DNA of 64,000 nucleotides. Origin: Luteipulveratus flavus. GTDB lineage: Bacteria > Actinomycetota > Actinomycetes > Actinomycetales > Dermatophilaceae. The stretch lies in assembly GCF_029439465.1 (NCBI RefSeq), contig NZ_JAROAV010000021.1, positions 95,356 to 159,355 of the forward strand, written 5' to 3'. The position numbers and the translations under genes are program-made. Of the stretch, positions 47,953-56,921 are shown piece after piece (the stretch's first letter is position 1; the number at the start of each line of letters is the position of its first letter). Below the pieces are notes generated by a model that saw only the letters and a list, made by a program, of their open reading frames with translations, ran no database searches and had not been told where the DNA came from.

Positions 47953-49128
47953 ATGCGCCTGGACGTCGTCTCGATCTTCCCCGAGTACCTCGCACCGCTG
48001 GACCTGTCGCTGATCGGCAAGGCGCGGCGGGACGGCCTGCTGGGCCTGCACGTGCACGACCTGCGCGACTTCACCCACGACCGCCACCGCACCGTCGACG
48101 ACACGCCGTACGGCGGTGGCGCCGGGATGGTGATGAAGCCGGAGCCGTGGGGCGAGGCGCTGGATCACATTGCGGGACAGGGTGATTCGCGGCCCACGCT
48201 GATCGTGCCCGGTCCGGGAGGGACGCCGTTCACCCAGGCCATGGCCCGGGAGCTGGCGCAGCAGGACTGGCTGGTCTTCGCGTGCGGACGCTACGAGGGC
48301 ATCGACGAGCGCGTGTACGAACACGCGCGGTCGGCGTACGACGTGCGGGTCGTGTCTCTCGGCGACTACGTGCTCAACGGCGGCGAGGTCGCGGTGCTGG
48401 CGATCGTCGAGGCGGTGGCGCGGCTGCTGCCCGGCGTGATCGGCAACGCCGCGTCGCTGGTGGAGGAGTCGCACGAGGACGGCCTGCTGGAGTACCCGGT
48501 CTACACCAAGCCCGCGCAGTGGGACGGACGCGCCGTCCCGGACGTCCTGCTGTCCGGGGACCACGGGCGGATCGCGCGGTGGCGGCACGAGCAGCGGCTG
48601 ACGCGGACGGCCGCGCGTCGTCCCGACCTGCTGCACGCCAGCGCCACCCTGCGCGGTGACGACCTGCCTGGCGAGCTCGTCCCGGCCACACCGGGCGACG
48701 TCGGCGAGCTGCTCACGATGACCCACGCGTGCTGGCTCAAGGAGACCCTGGCCAACCGCACCTTCGACATCCCGGCGGTCCACGAGACGGTCGAGACCCT
48801 CAGCGCGTCGCTGGCGGAGTGGCAGACGTACGTGCTGCGCGCGCAGGGTCGCCTCGTCGGTTCGGTGCGCGGTCGGCTGGACGGCGACGTATGGGAGATC
48901 GGCCGCCTGATGGTGGCGCCGGATCTGCGGGGGCGCGGGCTCGGGCGTGCGCTGCTGAGCCGCATCGAGGCGGTGGCCCCGCAGGCGGCGCGGTCGTACA
49001 GCCTGATCACCGGTGCGGCGTCGGCCGACAACCAGCGGATGTACAAGAAGGCCGGCTACCGCGCCGGACCGAGCCCGATCGAGGGGACCGTCCTGCTCAC
49101 CAAGCGCCGCCCCGGACGATCGACCTGA
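47953..49128 (+). CDS. trmD: TrmD tRNA m1G37 methyltransferase fused to a GNAT domain
   Basis: A 391-residue protein. Residues 1-228 are a full SPOUT-fold TrmD with '[21 protein letters not shown]', '[18 protein letters not shown]', '[11 protein letters not shown]' and the SAM trefoil knot '[17 protein letters not shown]', making m1G37 in tRNAs. After a short linker, residues about 241-385 are a GNAT acetyltransferase ('[25 protein letters not shown]', '[20 protein letters not shown]'). No stop or start codon with a ribosome binding site separates them, so it is a true fusion. The acetyl acceptor is unknown. Confidence 0.95.
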   Translation: MRLDVVSIFPEYLAPLDLSLIGKARRDGLLGLHVHDLRDFTHDRHRTVDDTPYGGGAGMVMKPEPWGEALDHIAGQGDSRPTLIVPGPGGTPFTQAMARELAQQDWLVFACGRYEGIDERVYEHARSAYDVRVVSLGDYVLNGGEVAVLAIVEAVARLLPGVIGNAASLVEESHEDGLLEYPVYTKPAQWDGRAVPDVLLSGDHGRIARWRHEQRLTRTAARRPDLLHASATLRGDDLPGELVPATPGDVGELLTMTHACWLKETLANRTFDIPAVHETVETLSASLAEWQTYVLRAQGRLVGSVRGRLDGDVWEIGRLMVAPDLRGRGLGRALLSRIEAVAPQAARSYSLITGAASADNQRMYKKAGYRAGPSPIEGTVLLTKRRPGRST

Positions 49129-49154
49129 CATCACGTGCAGTCGTGCACGTGATG
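49129..49154 (+). terminator. Hairpin at the trmD stop
   Basis: A perfect 11-bp stem (49129-49139 with 49144-49154) with a GTCG loop begins at the base after the trmD stop codon. Confidence 0.7.
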
Positions 49155-49171
49155 GGGAATGATCGTCAGGA

Positions 49172-49202
49172 TTTCCGGTACGCCGCGGGCTTCTGGCAGA
49201 CT
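49172..49202 (+). promoter_or_regulatory. Putative rplS promoter
   Basis: TTTCCG (49172-49177) and CAGACT (49197-49202), 19 bp apart, in the context CTGGCAGACTTGACG shared with rpsP. The leader would be about 170 nt. Confidence 0.45.
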
Positions 49203-49272
49203 TGACGCTCGCGTCCCGTACCGGTTCGGCCCCCGCCGCAGGGGGAGTGACCTGTCGGGGTGACCGCCTCCG

Positions 49273-49338
49273 CGTGAGGTGGGCTCCCGACGCCCGTCAT
49301 GCGGCCGACTCACAAGGGCGAGGACGCACCACCTCACG
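49273..49338 (+). ncRNA. Structured rplS 5' leader element
   Basis: In the 254-bp gap before rplS, CGTGAGGTGG (49273-49282) pairs perfectly with CCACCTCACG (49329-49338), closing a 46-nt interior. This could be an L19 autoregulatory leader. I cannot match it to a known leader class from sequence alone. No open frame in this gap looks like a gene. Confidence 0.4.
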
Positions 49339-49382
49339 ACGAGACGGTGGCGGCCTGTGGCGCCCCAAGGAAGAAGCACCAG

Positions 49383-49745
49383 ATGCAGAAGTTCGACGCG
49401 ATCGACGCTGCCAGCCTGCGCGACGACGTCCCGGCGTTCCGTGCCGGCGACACCCTGAACGTCCACGTGAAGGTCATCGAGGGCACCCGCTCGCGTGTCC
49501 AGGTCTTCAAGGGCGTCGTCATCCGCCGGCACGGCGCCGGCATCGGCGAGACCTTCACGGTCCGCAAGGTCTCCTTCGGTGTCGGCGTGGAGCGCACCTT
49601 CCCGGTGCACACCCCGGTGATCGACAAGATCGAGGTCGTCACCCGTGGTGACGTCCGCCGCGCCAAGCTGTACTACCTGCGCGAGCTGCGCGGTAAGGCC
49701 GCCAAGATCAAGGAGAAGCGTGAGACCCCGGCCGCCAAGGCCTGA
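49383..49745 (+). CDS. rplS: Ribosomal protein L19
   Basis: A 120-residue L19 of the 50S subunit at the subunit interface. '[21 protein letters not shown]', '[25 protein letters not shown]' and '[28 protein letters not shown]' are diagnostic. ATG 49383 is chosen because the family starts here; AAGGAAG is about 10 nt upstream. Confidence 0.97.
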   Translation: MQKFDAIDAASLRDDVPAFRAGDTLNVHVKVIEGTRSRVQVFKGVVIRRHGAGIGETFTVRKVSFGVGVERTFPVHTPVIDKIEVVTRGDVRRAKLYYLRELRGKAAKIKEKRETPAAKA

Positions 49746-49774
49746 GCCTCCCGACAGCTCACAGCATCGGCGGC

Positions 49775-49780
49775 TAGTCT
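49775..49780 (+). promoter_or_regulatory. -10 box for a leaderless lepB mRNA
   Basis: TAGTCT at 49775-49780 ends 9 nt before the first signal peptidase ATG at 49790. It could start a transcript running through the lepB-rnhB-DUF2469 chain. Confidence 0.5.
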
Positions 49781-49789
49781 CGCCGCACG

Positions 49790-50497
49790 ATGACCGAGCA
49801 CGCGGCGCCACAGCGCGCATCCGACGATGGCGTGGACTCCCCGGAGCCCACGCCATCGTCGCGTGTCCGGCGTCGTTGGCCCCTGTGGGTGCTGGCGTTC
49901 CTGGCTCTGGTGACGCTCACGCGCGGTCTGCTCGTCGAGACGTTCTCGGTCCCCTCGGGGTCGATGCAGCCCACGCTGTCCGCGGGCGATCGCATCGTGG
50001 TCTGGAAGCCTGCGGCCGACGAGGTCCGCCGCGGCGACGTGATCGTCTTCGACGGCACGGGCACCTTCGGCCCGCGTCGGGGCGCGTCGGAGCCGGGCGG
50101 TCTCGCCGCGGTGGTCCGGTCGGTCGGGGACGCGTTCGGATTCCGCAGCGGCCAGTCCGACTACGTCAAGCGCGTGATCGGCGTCGGCGGCGACCGCGTC
50201 CGGATGGACGAGCGGGGCCGGGTGTTCGTCAACGGCCTCGCGCTCAGCGAGCCGTACGCCGACACCCGCGCAGCGGGGCCCGCGTTCGACATCCAGGTCC
50301 CGCCCGGTCGGCTGTGGGTGATGGGCGACCACCGGGGCGACTCCGACGACTCCCGCGGACACCTCGGTGACCCCGGCGGCGGCACCGTTCGGGTCGATGA
50401 CGTCGTGGGCACGGTCGTCGGGCGATACTGGCCGCTGAACGAGCTCGGAGGCGTGTCCTCCGCAGCACCGCGCGAGGACCCGGGGGCCGATCGATGA
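49790..50497 (+). CDS. lepB: Signal peptidase I, paralogue 1
   Basis: A 235-residue membrane-anchored type I signal peptidase that cleaves Sec and Tat signal peptides outside the membrane. One TM helix (about 29-48) precedes the nucleophile S58 in 'VPSGSMQPTL'; the general base K127 is in 'DYVKRVIGVGGD'; 'MGDHRGDSDDSR' is the conserved box E region. It is the shortest of three tandem copies and overlaps the second by 4 bp. Confidence 0.94.
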   Translation: MTEHAAPQRASDDGVDSPEPTPSSRVRRRWPLWVLAFLALVTLTRGLLVETFSVPSGSMQPTLSAGDRIVVWKPAADEVRRGDVIVFDGTGTFGPRRGASEPGGLAAVVRSVGDAFGFRSGQSDYVKRVIGVGGDRVRMDERGRVFVNGLALSEPYADTRAAGPAFDIQVPPGRLWVMGDHRGDSDDSRGHLGDPGGGTVRVDDVVGTVVGRYWPLNELGGVSSAAPREDPGADR

Positions 50498-51777
50498 CGG
50501 AGGGCGAGGAGTCCGAGGCCGGCGGCGGCCGGCTGCGTCGACTGCCCCCACCCGGAGCCGGTCGCAGCGCTCCTGACCCGGACCGGGACGGGGTCCGGAG
50601 TGCGCCTCCTGGAGCACACGCTCTGCCGCGCCGCAGGCGTGGACCGACGCAGAGCGCCTCGTCGCGCGCGCCTGCTCCACGGCCCGCCGCCGACCCGATG
50701 GACCGTCGCGACCACGACCCGGTGCGGGACGACGTCACCAGAGCGATCCCGCGGTGGGACCCCGCTCGCGACACCGCCACCGTCCCGGTCTCGCGCGAGG
50801 CCATCGAGGCGCTCGGCGGCCTGCGCGCCACGGACACCGCGCACCCTCTCCCGATGCCGCGCTCTCGCGCGGCCCTGGACCCGTCGCTGGTCCGGCCGGG
50901 TGCGCCCGGCCGAGCGGGCGTGGCAGCGCCTCCCCGCGGACCGGCCGCCGACCCCGACGAGACGGCGGAGTACGCCACGGGCCGGCCGGCCGCGTACGAG
51001 CGGAACGGCGCGCCCGTCGTGCGCCGCACCCCGACGGCCCCGACGACCGGCGCGACGCGTGAGGAGGCGGCCGCTGAGCCCGACGAGGAGGACGAGAAGG
51101 AGGACGAGGAGCAGCCGAAGCATGGCAAGCTCTACTCCTCCGTCCGCGAGCTGCTGATCGTCGCGGTCATCGCACTCACCCTGTCGCTGGTCGTCAAGAC
51201 CTTCCTGATGCAGCCGTTCTGGATCCCGTCCGGCTCGATGAACAACACGCTCATCCGCGGCGACCGCGTCGTGGTCAGCAAGCTCACTCCCGGCCCGTTC
51301 GACCTCAAGCGCGGCGACGTCGTGGTCTTCAAGGACCCCGACAACTGGCTGGAGGAGACGCCGTCACGGCCCGGGCCGGTGGTACGCGCCCTGGAGTTCG
51401 TCGGGCTCTACCCGGCGGGGGACAACCACCTGATCAAGCGGGTCATCGGGCTACCGGGCGACCACGTGGTGTGCTGCGACCGGCAGGGCCGCCTCACCGT
51501 CAACGGCGTCGCCATCGACGAGCCGTACGTCTTCGACGGCGACGCGCCGAGCGAGGCGAGGTTCGACATCCGGGTGCCCGACGGGAAGGTGTGGGTGATG
51601 GGCGACCACCGCTCGGACTCCTCCGACTCCCGGTTCCACGACGACGGCAAGGGCGAGACGGGATCCGTCCCGGTGAAGGACATCACCGGGCGCGCCGTTG
51701 CGGTCGTCTGGCCGGTTGGCAGGATGGAATGGCTCAGCGACTATCCCGACACATTCGACAAGGTGCCCACTTCGTGA
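50494..51777 (+). CDS. lepB: Signal peptidase I, paralogue 2, long N-terminal extension
   Basis: A 427-residue signal peptidase. Residues 1-210 are a disordered Pro/Arg/Asp-rich extension ending in an acidic stretch 'EPDEEDEKEDEEQPK', presumably cytoplasmic. A TM helix (about 218-236) precedes S248 in 'IPSGSMNNTL' and K315 in 'HLIKRVIGLPGD'. A pair of adjacent Cys follows ('VVCCDRQG'), shared with copy 3 but not copy 1. Catalytic residues are intact. It overlaps both neighbours by 4 bp. Confidence 0.94.
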   Translation: MTEGEESEAGGGRLRRLPPPGAGRSAPDPDRDGVRSAPPGAHALPRRRRGPTQSASSRAPAPRPAADPMDRRDHDPVRDDVTRAIPRWDPARDTATVPVSREAIEALGGLRATDTAHPLPMPRSRAALDPSLVRPGAPGRAGVAAPPRGPAADPDETAEYATGRPAAYERNGAPVVRRTPTAPTTGATREEAAAEPDEEDEKEDEEQPKHGKLYSSVRELLIVAVIALTLSLVVKTFLMQPFWIPSGSMNNTLIRGDRVVVSKLTPGPFDLKRGDVVVFKDPDNWLEETPSRPGPVVRALEFVGLYPAGDNHLIKRVIGLPGDHVVCCDRQGRLTVNGVAIDEPYVFDGDAPSEARFDIRVPDGKVWVMGDHRSDSSDSRFHDDGKGETGSVPVKDITGRAVAVVWPVGRMEWLSDYPDTFDKVPTS

Positions 51778-52631
51778 CTGACGAACCCACCGGCCGCCCC
51801 GCCGAGCCGACCCAGGACCCGGGCGACCACGCGCGCGAGGACTCCCGCTCCCGGACCGACCCGGTGGCCGATCCGGCACGCGGCGCCGAGCCGTCGCGCG
51901 CCGCCGAGCCCTCGGCAGCCGACGACCCGGACGAGGGCGGCGCGCGGGCGGCCCGGCGCCGGCCGCCGACCCTGCTGCACCGGCTCAGCGAGTACGCCGT
52001 GGTCGCCGTGATCGCGATCGTGCTCGCCTTCCTGGTCAAGACCTTCCTGGTGCAGCCGTTCTGGATCCCCTCGGAGTCGATGGAGGACACCCTCATCACC
52101 GGCGACCGCATCGTCGTCAACAAGCTGCCCGGCAGCTCGGACGGCCTGCAGCGCGGGGACGTCGTGGTGTTCGAGGACCCCGACCACTGGCTGGGCGAGA
52201 CGCCGGAGCAGGGCGGCGTGGGCGGCACCGTCAAGAAGGGTCTGCAGTTCGTCGGCCTCTACCCCGCGGGCGACCAGCACCTGGTGAAGCGCATCATCGG
52301 CCTGCCCGGGGACCGGATCGTCTGCTGCGACCAGCAGGGACGCCTGACCGTCAACGGCGCCTCGATCACCGAGCCCTACGTCCGCGCCGGCCAGAAGCCG
52401 AGCAACGAACGCTTCGAGATCACCGTCCCGCCTGGCAGGCTGTGGCTGATGGGTGACAACCGGGCGTTCTCCTTCGACTCCCGCGGCCACGACCAGGGCA
52501 GCGGCGGCCGGCTGGGCTCGGTGCCGGAGTCCGCGGTGACCGGCAAGGCGGTGGCGGTCGTGTGGCCGCTCGGCCGTCTCGGCGGGGTGACCTCCCACCA
52601 CGACGTGTTCGCGAAGGTTCCCGCGCCGTGA
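51774..52631 (+). CDS. lepB: Signal peptidase I, paralogue 3
   Basis: A 285-residue signal peptidase closest to copy 2. An Asp/Arg/Ala-rich N-terminal region (1-65), a TM helix (about 72-92), nucleophile S102 in '[10 protein letters not shown]' and base K172 in '[12 protein letters not shown]', then '[12 protein letters not shown]'. GTG 51774 overlaps the copy 2 stop by 4 bp, and its own stop overlaps rnhB. An upstream in-frame extension is spurious because it reads copy 2 in another frame. Confidence 0.94.
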   Translation: MTDEPTGRPAEPTQDPGDHAREDSRSRTDPVADPARGAEPSRAAEPSAADDPDEGGARAARRRPPTLLHRLSEYAVVAVIAIVLAFLVKTFLVQPFWIPSESMEDTLITGDRIVVNKLPGSSDGLQRGDVVVFEDPDHWLGETPEQGGVGGTVKKGLQFVGLYPAGDQHLVKRIIGLPGDRIVCCDQQGRLTVNGASITEPYVRAGQKPSNERFEITVPPGRLWLMGDNRAFSFDSRGHDQGSGGRLGSVPESAVTGKAVAVVWPLGRLGGVTSHHDVFAKVPAP

Positions 52632-53404
52632 CCAGCCGCCGCCCGAGCCTGCGCGTGGAGCGTGCTCTCCTGCGGGAGGGTCACCGCCTGCTGGCCGGGA
52701 TGGACGAGGTCGGGCGTGGCGCGCTCGCCGGGCCGGTGTCGGTCGGGGTCGTCGTGATCGACGAGTCGACCCGGACGGTGCCGCAGGGAGTGAAGGACTC
52801 CAAGCTGCTCAGCCAGCAGGCTCGCGAGCGGATGGTGCCGAAGGTGCGTCGCTGGGCGGTCGACCACGCCGTCGGTCACGCCTCGGCGGCGGAGATCGAC
52901 GAGCTCGGGATCATGGCCTGCCTCCGGCTCGCCGGTACGCGTGCGCTGGCCGGGCTGAGCGTCGTACCCGACCTCGTCATCCTCGACGGCAACCACGACT
53001 GGCTGACCGACCCCTCGCGAGCGGGCCTGCTCGGACTCGTCGGCGACGGTCCGGCGACCCCCCCGGTCACGACGATGATCAAGGCCGACCTGCGCTGCTC
53101 CTCGGTCGCGGCGGCCAGCGTCCTGGCCAAGGTCGAGCGGGACGGGATCATCACCGGGTACGGCGAGCAGTACCCCGTCTACGGCTGGGCGGGGAACAAG
53201 GGGTATTCCGCGCCCGATCACCTGGCGGCCCTGGACGAGCACGGGTCGTGCGAGCTGCACCGCCGTTCCTGGCGCCGGTTCGCCCAGGAAGGGATCACCG
53301 CCCAGCAGGCAGAGGGTCTGGCCGCCGAGGTCGGCGCGGTGGCCGCGATCGAGGAGGTCGAGGGGGAGACGGTGCTGGTCGAGGTGGTGGAGGAGCTCGC
53401 ATGA
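52628..53404 (+). CDS. rnhB: Ribonuclease HII
   Basis: A 258-residue RNase HII, which removes ribonucleotides from DNA. The catalytic acids are in '[13 protein letters not shown]' (Asp-Glu), 'VILDGNHDW' (Asp) and '[20 protein letters not shown]' (Asp). A C-terminal Glu/Val-rich tail of about 40 residues is extra. GTG overlaps lepB copy 3 by 4 bp. Confidence 0.95.
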   Translation: MTSRRPSLRVERALLREGHRLLAGMDEVGRGALAGPVSVGVVVIDESTRTVPQGVKDSKLLSQQARERMVPKVRRWAVDHAVGHASAAEIDELGIMACLRLAGTRALAGLSVVPDLVILDGNHDWLTDPSRAGLLGLVGDGPATPPVTTMIKADLRCSSVAAASVLAKVERDGIITGYGEQYPVYGWAGNKGYSAPDHLAALDEHGSCELHRRSWRRFAQEGITAQQAEGLAAEVGAVAAIEEVEGETVLVEVVEELA

Positions 53405-53724
53405 GCGCTGAGGACCTGGAGAAGTACGAGACCGAGCAGGAGCTGCAGCTCTACCGCGAGTACCGCGATGTCGTCGGGCTGTTCACGCACGTGGTGGAGA
53501 CCGAGCGCCGGTTCTACCTGTGCAACGACGTCGACGTGCAGGTACGCGGCGAGGGTGGCGACGTCTACTTCGACGTCCGGCTCAACGACGCCTGGGTGTG
53601 GGACGTCTACCGGCCCGCTCGGTTCGTGAAGAACGTCCGGGTGATCACCTTCAAGGACGTCAACGTCGAGGAGATCGCCAAGGCGGACATCGAGTTCCCC
53701 AAGGGCGAGAGCTTCCCGCGCTGA
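53401..53724 (+). CDS. DUF2469 family protein
   Basis: A 107-residue protein of the actinobacterial DUF2469 family ('[23 protein letters not shown]', '[17 protein letters not shown]', '[23 protein letters not shown]'). Function unknown. Its place directly after rnhB (4-bp overlap) is conserved. Two hairpins follow the stop. Confidence 0.93.
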   Translation: MSAEDLEKYETEQELQLYREYRDVVGLFTHVVETERRFYLCNDVDVQVRGEGGDVYFDVRLNDAWVWDVYRPARFVKNVRVITFKDVNVEEIAKADIEFPKGESFPR

Positions 53725-53768
53725 GCGGATCCACATCCCCGGACCCGGGGTGGGCGCCGTCCACAGCG

Positions 53769-53802
53769 CCACGGTTCGCCGTGGTCGGGCGGGCAGCGCC
53801 CG
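53769..53802 (+). terminator. Two hairpins after DUF2469
   Basis: A 6-bp stem with a TTCG loop (53769-53774 with 53779-53784) is followed by a second 6-bp stem (53786-53791 with 53797-53802). They separate the lepB-rnhB-DUF2469 unit from yraN-comM-dprA. Confidence 0.55.
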
Positions 53803-53830
53803 GCCATCCTCCTGAGCAGGAGGTGGTCCG

Positions 53831-54217
53831 ATGGCGACCCAGACGGGGTCCGGCGCGCCGCGACAGGCGGTCGGTCGGTACGGCGAGGCCGTGGCAGCGA
53901 GGTTCCTGCAGGACAAGGGCCTGCAGGTGCTCGACCGCAACTGGCGGTGCGCTGCGGGGGAGATCGACATCGTCGCCTACGACGAGGCGTCCCGATGCGT
54001 GGTGATCGTGGAGGTGAAGACCCGGCGGTCGAGCACCTACGGCTCGCCTGTGGAGGCGGTCACCTGGTCGAAGGCCACGCGCCTGCGGCGGCTGGCGGCG
54101 GCGTGGCTGCACGCCAACGACGCTCATCCCGATGCCGTCCGGATCGACGTCATCGGAGTGGTCCGGCCACCACGGGGCGCCGCGCAGATCACCCACCTGC
54201 AGGACGTCGCGCCATGA
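53831..54217 (+). CDS. YraN family endonuclease-like protein
   Basis: A 128-residue UPF0102/YraN protein with a restriction-endonuclease-like core: 'GRYGEAVAARFLQDKGLQVLDRNWR', 'GEIDIVAYD' and 'VIVEVKTRRSSTYG' give the Glu/Asp/E-x-K site. The role is unclear but tied to DNA. AGGAGG lies 7 nt before the ATG. First of the yraN-comM-dprA unit. Confidence 0.93.
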   Translation: MATQTGSGAPRQAVGRYGEAVAARFLQDKGLQVLDRNWRCAAGEIDIVAYDEASRCVVIVEVKTRRSSTYGSPVEAVTWSKATRLRRLAAAWLHANDAHPDAVRIDVIGVVRPPRGAAQITHLQDVAP

Positions 54218-55749
54218 CCCTCGGACGGACCAGGTCGGTCGCGGTGACCGGCATCGACGGGACGCTCGTCGCGGTGGAGGCCGACGTCGCGAGCGGGCTG
54301 CCGGCGTTCACGGTCAGTGGCCTTCCGGACACCGCGTGCGCGCAGTCCCCGGACCGGGTCCGGGCCGCCGCGAGCAACTGCGGCCTGGCGCTGCCGCGAC
54401 AACGGATCACGGTCAACCTCTCGCCGGCCTCGCTGCCGAAGCAAGGGGCCGGCTTCGACCTCGCGATCGCCGTCGCGGTCCTCGCTGCCGGCGGCACGGT
54501 GCCGACGGACGTCGTCGCGGACGTGGTGCACCTGGGTGAGCTGGGTCTGGACGGGACGGTGCGGCCGGTGCACGGCGTCCTGCCCGCGGTGCTCGCCGCC
54601 GTCGACGCCGGTGCACGGACCGTGGTCGTGCCGCTGGAGAACGCCGCCGAGGCCGCGCTGGTCGAGGAGGTCGACGTGGTGCCGGTCCGTCGGCTGGACG
54701 AGCTCGTCGCCCGGTACGTCGCCATTGCTCGTGGCGCGGCGGTGAGCGACCCCGAGCCGCCCGTCTCGACGTCCGGGCCGTCCGGCGCCGCACCGGACCT
54801 GGCCGACGTCGCGGGTCAGCCCGAGGCGCGGTTCGCCCTGGAGGTCGCCGCGGCCGGCGGACACCACATCGCCATGACCGGGCCACCGGGCGCCGGGAAG
54901 ACGATGATCGCCGAACGGTTGCCCGGCCTGCTTCCGGCGCTGTCCAGGGCGGAGGCGTTGCAGGTGACGGCCATCCACTCGGTGCTCGGGGCGTTGCCCG
55001 ACGCGGTGCTGGTGGACCGGCCGCCGTTCGTCTCTCCGCACCACGGTGCGTCCATGGCGGCGATCATCGGCGGCGGCTCCGGGCGGGTCCGTCCCGGGGC
55101 GGTGTCACGAGCCTGCTGCGGAGTCCTGTTCCTCGACGAGGCGCCGGAGTTCCGGCGGGACGTCCTGGATGCGCTGCGTCAGCCGTTGGAGTCGGGCCGG
55201 GTGAGCATCGCTCGGGCCGACCGCAACGTGAGCTATCCCGCGCGGTTCCAGCTCGTCCTAGCGGCCAATCCCTGCCCGTGCGGCCGTGCGTACGGCAAGG
55301 GCACCGGGTGCGTGTGCTCGCCAAGGATGCGACGGGCCTACCTCGCGCGGCTGTCCGGACCTCTGCTGGACCGGGTGGACCTCCAGCTGACGGTGCACCC
55401 GGTCACGAAGGCGGCGCTGCGCGCCGGGCCGGGGGAGTCTTCGGCCGCTGTCGCCGAGCGGGTCGCGCTCGCACGGGCGCGGCAGGAGCAGCGGTGGGCG
55501 GGCCACCCGTGGCGGCTCAACAGCCACGTGCCCGGACCGGTCCTGCGGTCGGGTGCCTGGCGGCTGGACCGGCGCACCACCGACCAGCTCGACCGTGCGC
55601 TGGAGCGCGGAGGACTCACGCTGCGCGGGTACGACCGTGTGCTGCGCATCGCGTGGAGCCTGGCCGACCTGGCGGACCTGGACCGACCCGGCTCGGCACA
55701 GCTGATGCAGGCCCTGTGCCTGCGCTCGCAGACGGCGGAGGCGGCATGA
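54214..55749 (+). CDS. comM: ComM/YifB family AAA+ Mg-chelatase-like protein
   Basis: A 511-residue YifB/ComM ATPase, a branch-migration helicase used in natural transformation in other bacteria. An N-terminal Lon-S16-like domain ('NLSPASLPKQGAGFDLAIAVA') is followed by AAA+ with Walker A GPPGAGKT (223-230), 'VLFLDEAPEF' and the zinc-like 'NPCPCGRAYGKGTGCVC'. ATG overlaps yraN by 4 bp. Confidence 0.94.
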   Translation: MTLGRTRSVAVTGIDGTLVAVEADVASGLPAFTVSGLPDTACAQSPDRVRAAASNCGLALPRQRITVNLSPASLPKQGAGFDLAIAVAVLAAGGTVPTDVVADVVHLGELGLDGTVRPVHGVLPAVLAAVDAGARTVVVPLENAAEAALVEEVDVVPVRRLDELVARYVAIARGAAVSDPEPPVSTSGPSGAAPDLADVAGQPEARFALEVAAAGGHHIAMTGPPGAGKTMIAERLPGLLPALSRAEALQVTAIHSVLGALPDAVLVDRPPFVSPHHGASMAAIIGGGSGRVRPGAVSRACCGVLFLDEAPEFRRDVLDALRQPLESGRVSIARADRNVSYPARFQLVLAANPCPCGRAYGKGTGCVCSPRMRRAYLARLSGPLLDRVDLQLTVHPVTKAALRAGPGESSAAVAERVALARARQEQRWAGHPWRLNSHVPGPVLRSGAWRLDRRTTDQLDRALERGGLTLRGYDRVLRIAWSLADLADLDRPGSAQLMQALCLRSQTAEAA

Positions 55750-56912
55750 GCGCCGACGCGCCAGTCGTCGACCCGCTCGCTGCTGAGCGGCGGGCTCGCG
55801 TGAGCTGGGCCCGCCTGGTCGAGCCCAGGGACGCCACGGCCGCGGCTCTCGTGGCCGAGCACGGGCACGTCGAGGCACTGGCCATGCTCCGCCGCGGGGC
55901 CGCGACGCTCGGTCGGGCCGCTACCGAGCGCCTGCACGGTCTCGACCTCGAGCGGGAGTGGCGAGCCACCGCCCGCTCGGGTGCACGGGTCGTCGTGCCC
56001 GGTGACGCCGAGTGGCCGACCGGTCTCGACGACCTCGCGATCCCGCCGCACTGCCTGTGGGTGCGAGGGACAGGTGACCTCGCCGCGCTCACCCTCCGCA
56101 GCGTCGCCGTCGTGGGAGCACGAAGCGCGACGGCGTACGGCGAGCGGGTGGCGGCCGAGCTCGGTGCCGGCCTCGCGGAGCGGGGATTCACCATCGTCTC
56201 CGGTGCCGCCTTCGGCATCGACGCGGCGGCTCATCGAGGCGCGCTGGCCGTGGACGGCAGGACGGTCGCCGCTCTGGCGTGCGGGGTCGACCGCGCGTAC
56301 CCGTCGGCGCACGCCGACCTGCTGGCGGAGATCCGGGAGGGCGGGGTCGTCGTCAGTGAGGTCCCACCGGGCTCGGCGCCGATCCGGCCGCGGTTCCTGG
56401 CCCGCAACCGCCTGATCGCGGCGATGACCCGCGGCACCGTCGTCGTCGAGGCCGGGCTGCGATCCGGCTCGCTCAGCACGGCTCGACGCGCCATCGACTG
56501 CGGCCGCCCGGTCGGTGCGGTGCCCGGCCCGGTGACGTCGGTGACCAGCGCCGGCACGAACCAGCTCATCCGGGAGCACCAAGCCGAGCTGGTGAGCGAC
56601 ACCGCGGAGGTCGCCGAGCTGGTCGGGGACATCGGCGTGGACCTCGCGCCCGTGCGGCGCGGGGACGCACGCCCCGAGGACGCCCTGCGGGAGCAGCCTC
56701 GGCAGGTCTGGGAGGCGCTGCCTCGTCACGGAGGCATGCCGGCAGAGCAGGCCGGCGTCCTGGCCCGGCTCACGCCCGCCGAGGTGCTTGCCGCGCTCGG
56801 CGAGCTCGAGCTCGTCGGGATGGCCGAGCGACACGGTCGCGGGTGGCGCAAGACGACGCTGGTCGACGACACGCGGGAGGGTGCGGTGCCGTCGTCGGAC
56901 GTGGCTGGTTAG
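55746..56912 (+). CDS. dprA: DNA-processing protein DprA
   Basis: A 388-residue DprA/Smf, which loads RecA on incoming single-stranded DNA. Rossmann motifs 'SVAVVGARSATAYGERVA', 'GAAFGIDAAAHRGAL', 'RNRLIAAMTRGTVVVEA' and 'SGSLSTARRAIDCGRPVGAVPG' are intact, and a C-terminal winged-helix region is present (about 310-370). It overlaps comM by 4 bp. Its TAG stop is part of the presumed xerC -10 box. Confidence 0.95.
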   Translation: MSADAPVVDPLAAERRARVSWARLVEPRDATAAALVAEHGHVEALAMLRRGAATLGRAATERLHGLDLEREWRATARSGARVVVPGDAEWPTGLDDLAIPPHCLWVRGTGDLAALTLRSVAVVGARSATAYGERVAAELGAGLAERGFTIVSGAAFGIDAAAHRGALAVDGRTVAALACGVDRAYPSAHADLLAEIREGGVVVSEVPPGSAPIRPRFLARNRLIAAMTRGTVVVEAGLRSGSLSTARRAIDCGRPVGAVPGPVTSVTSAGTNQLIREHQAELVSDTAEVAELVGDIGVDLAPVRRGDARPEDALREQPRQVWEALPRHGGMPAEQAGVLARLTPAEVLAALGELELVGMAERHGRGWRKTTLVDDTREGAVPSSDVAG

Positions 56913-56915
56913 CGT
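56910..56915 (+). promoter_or_regulatory. xerC -10 box formed by the dprA stop codon
   Basis: TAGCGT (56910-56915) ends 6 nt before the xerC GTG; its first three bases are the dprA stop codon. Confidence 0.45.
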
Positions 56916-56921
56916 CGGGCC

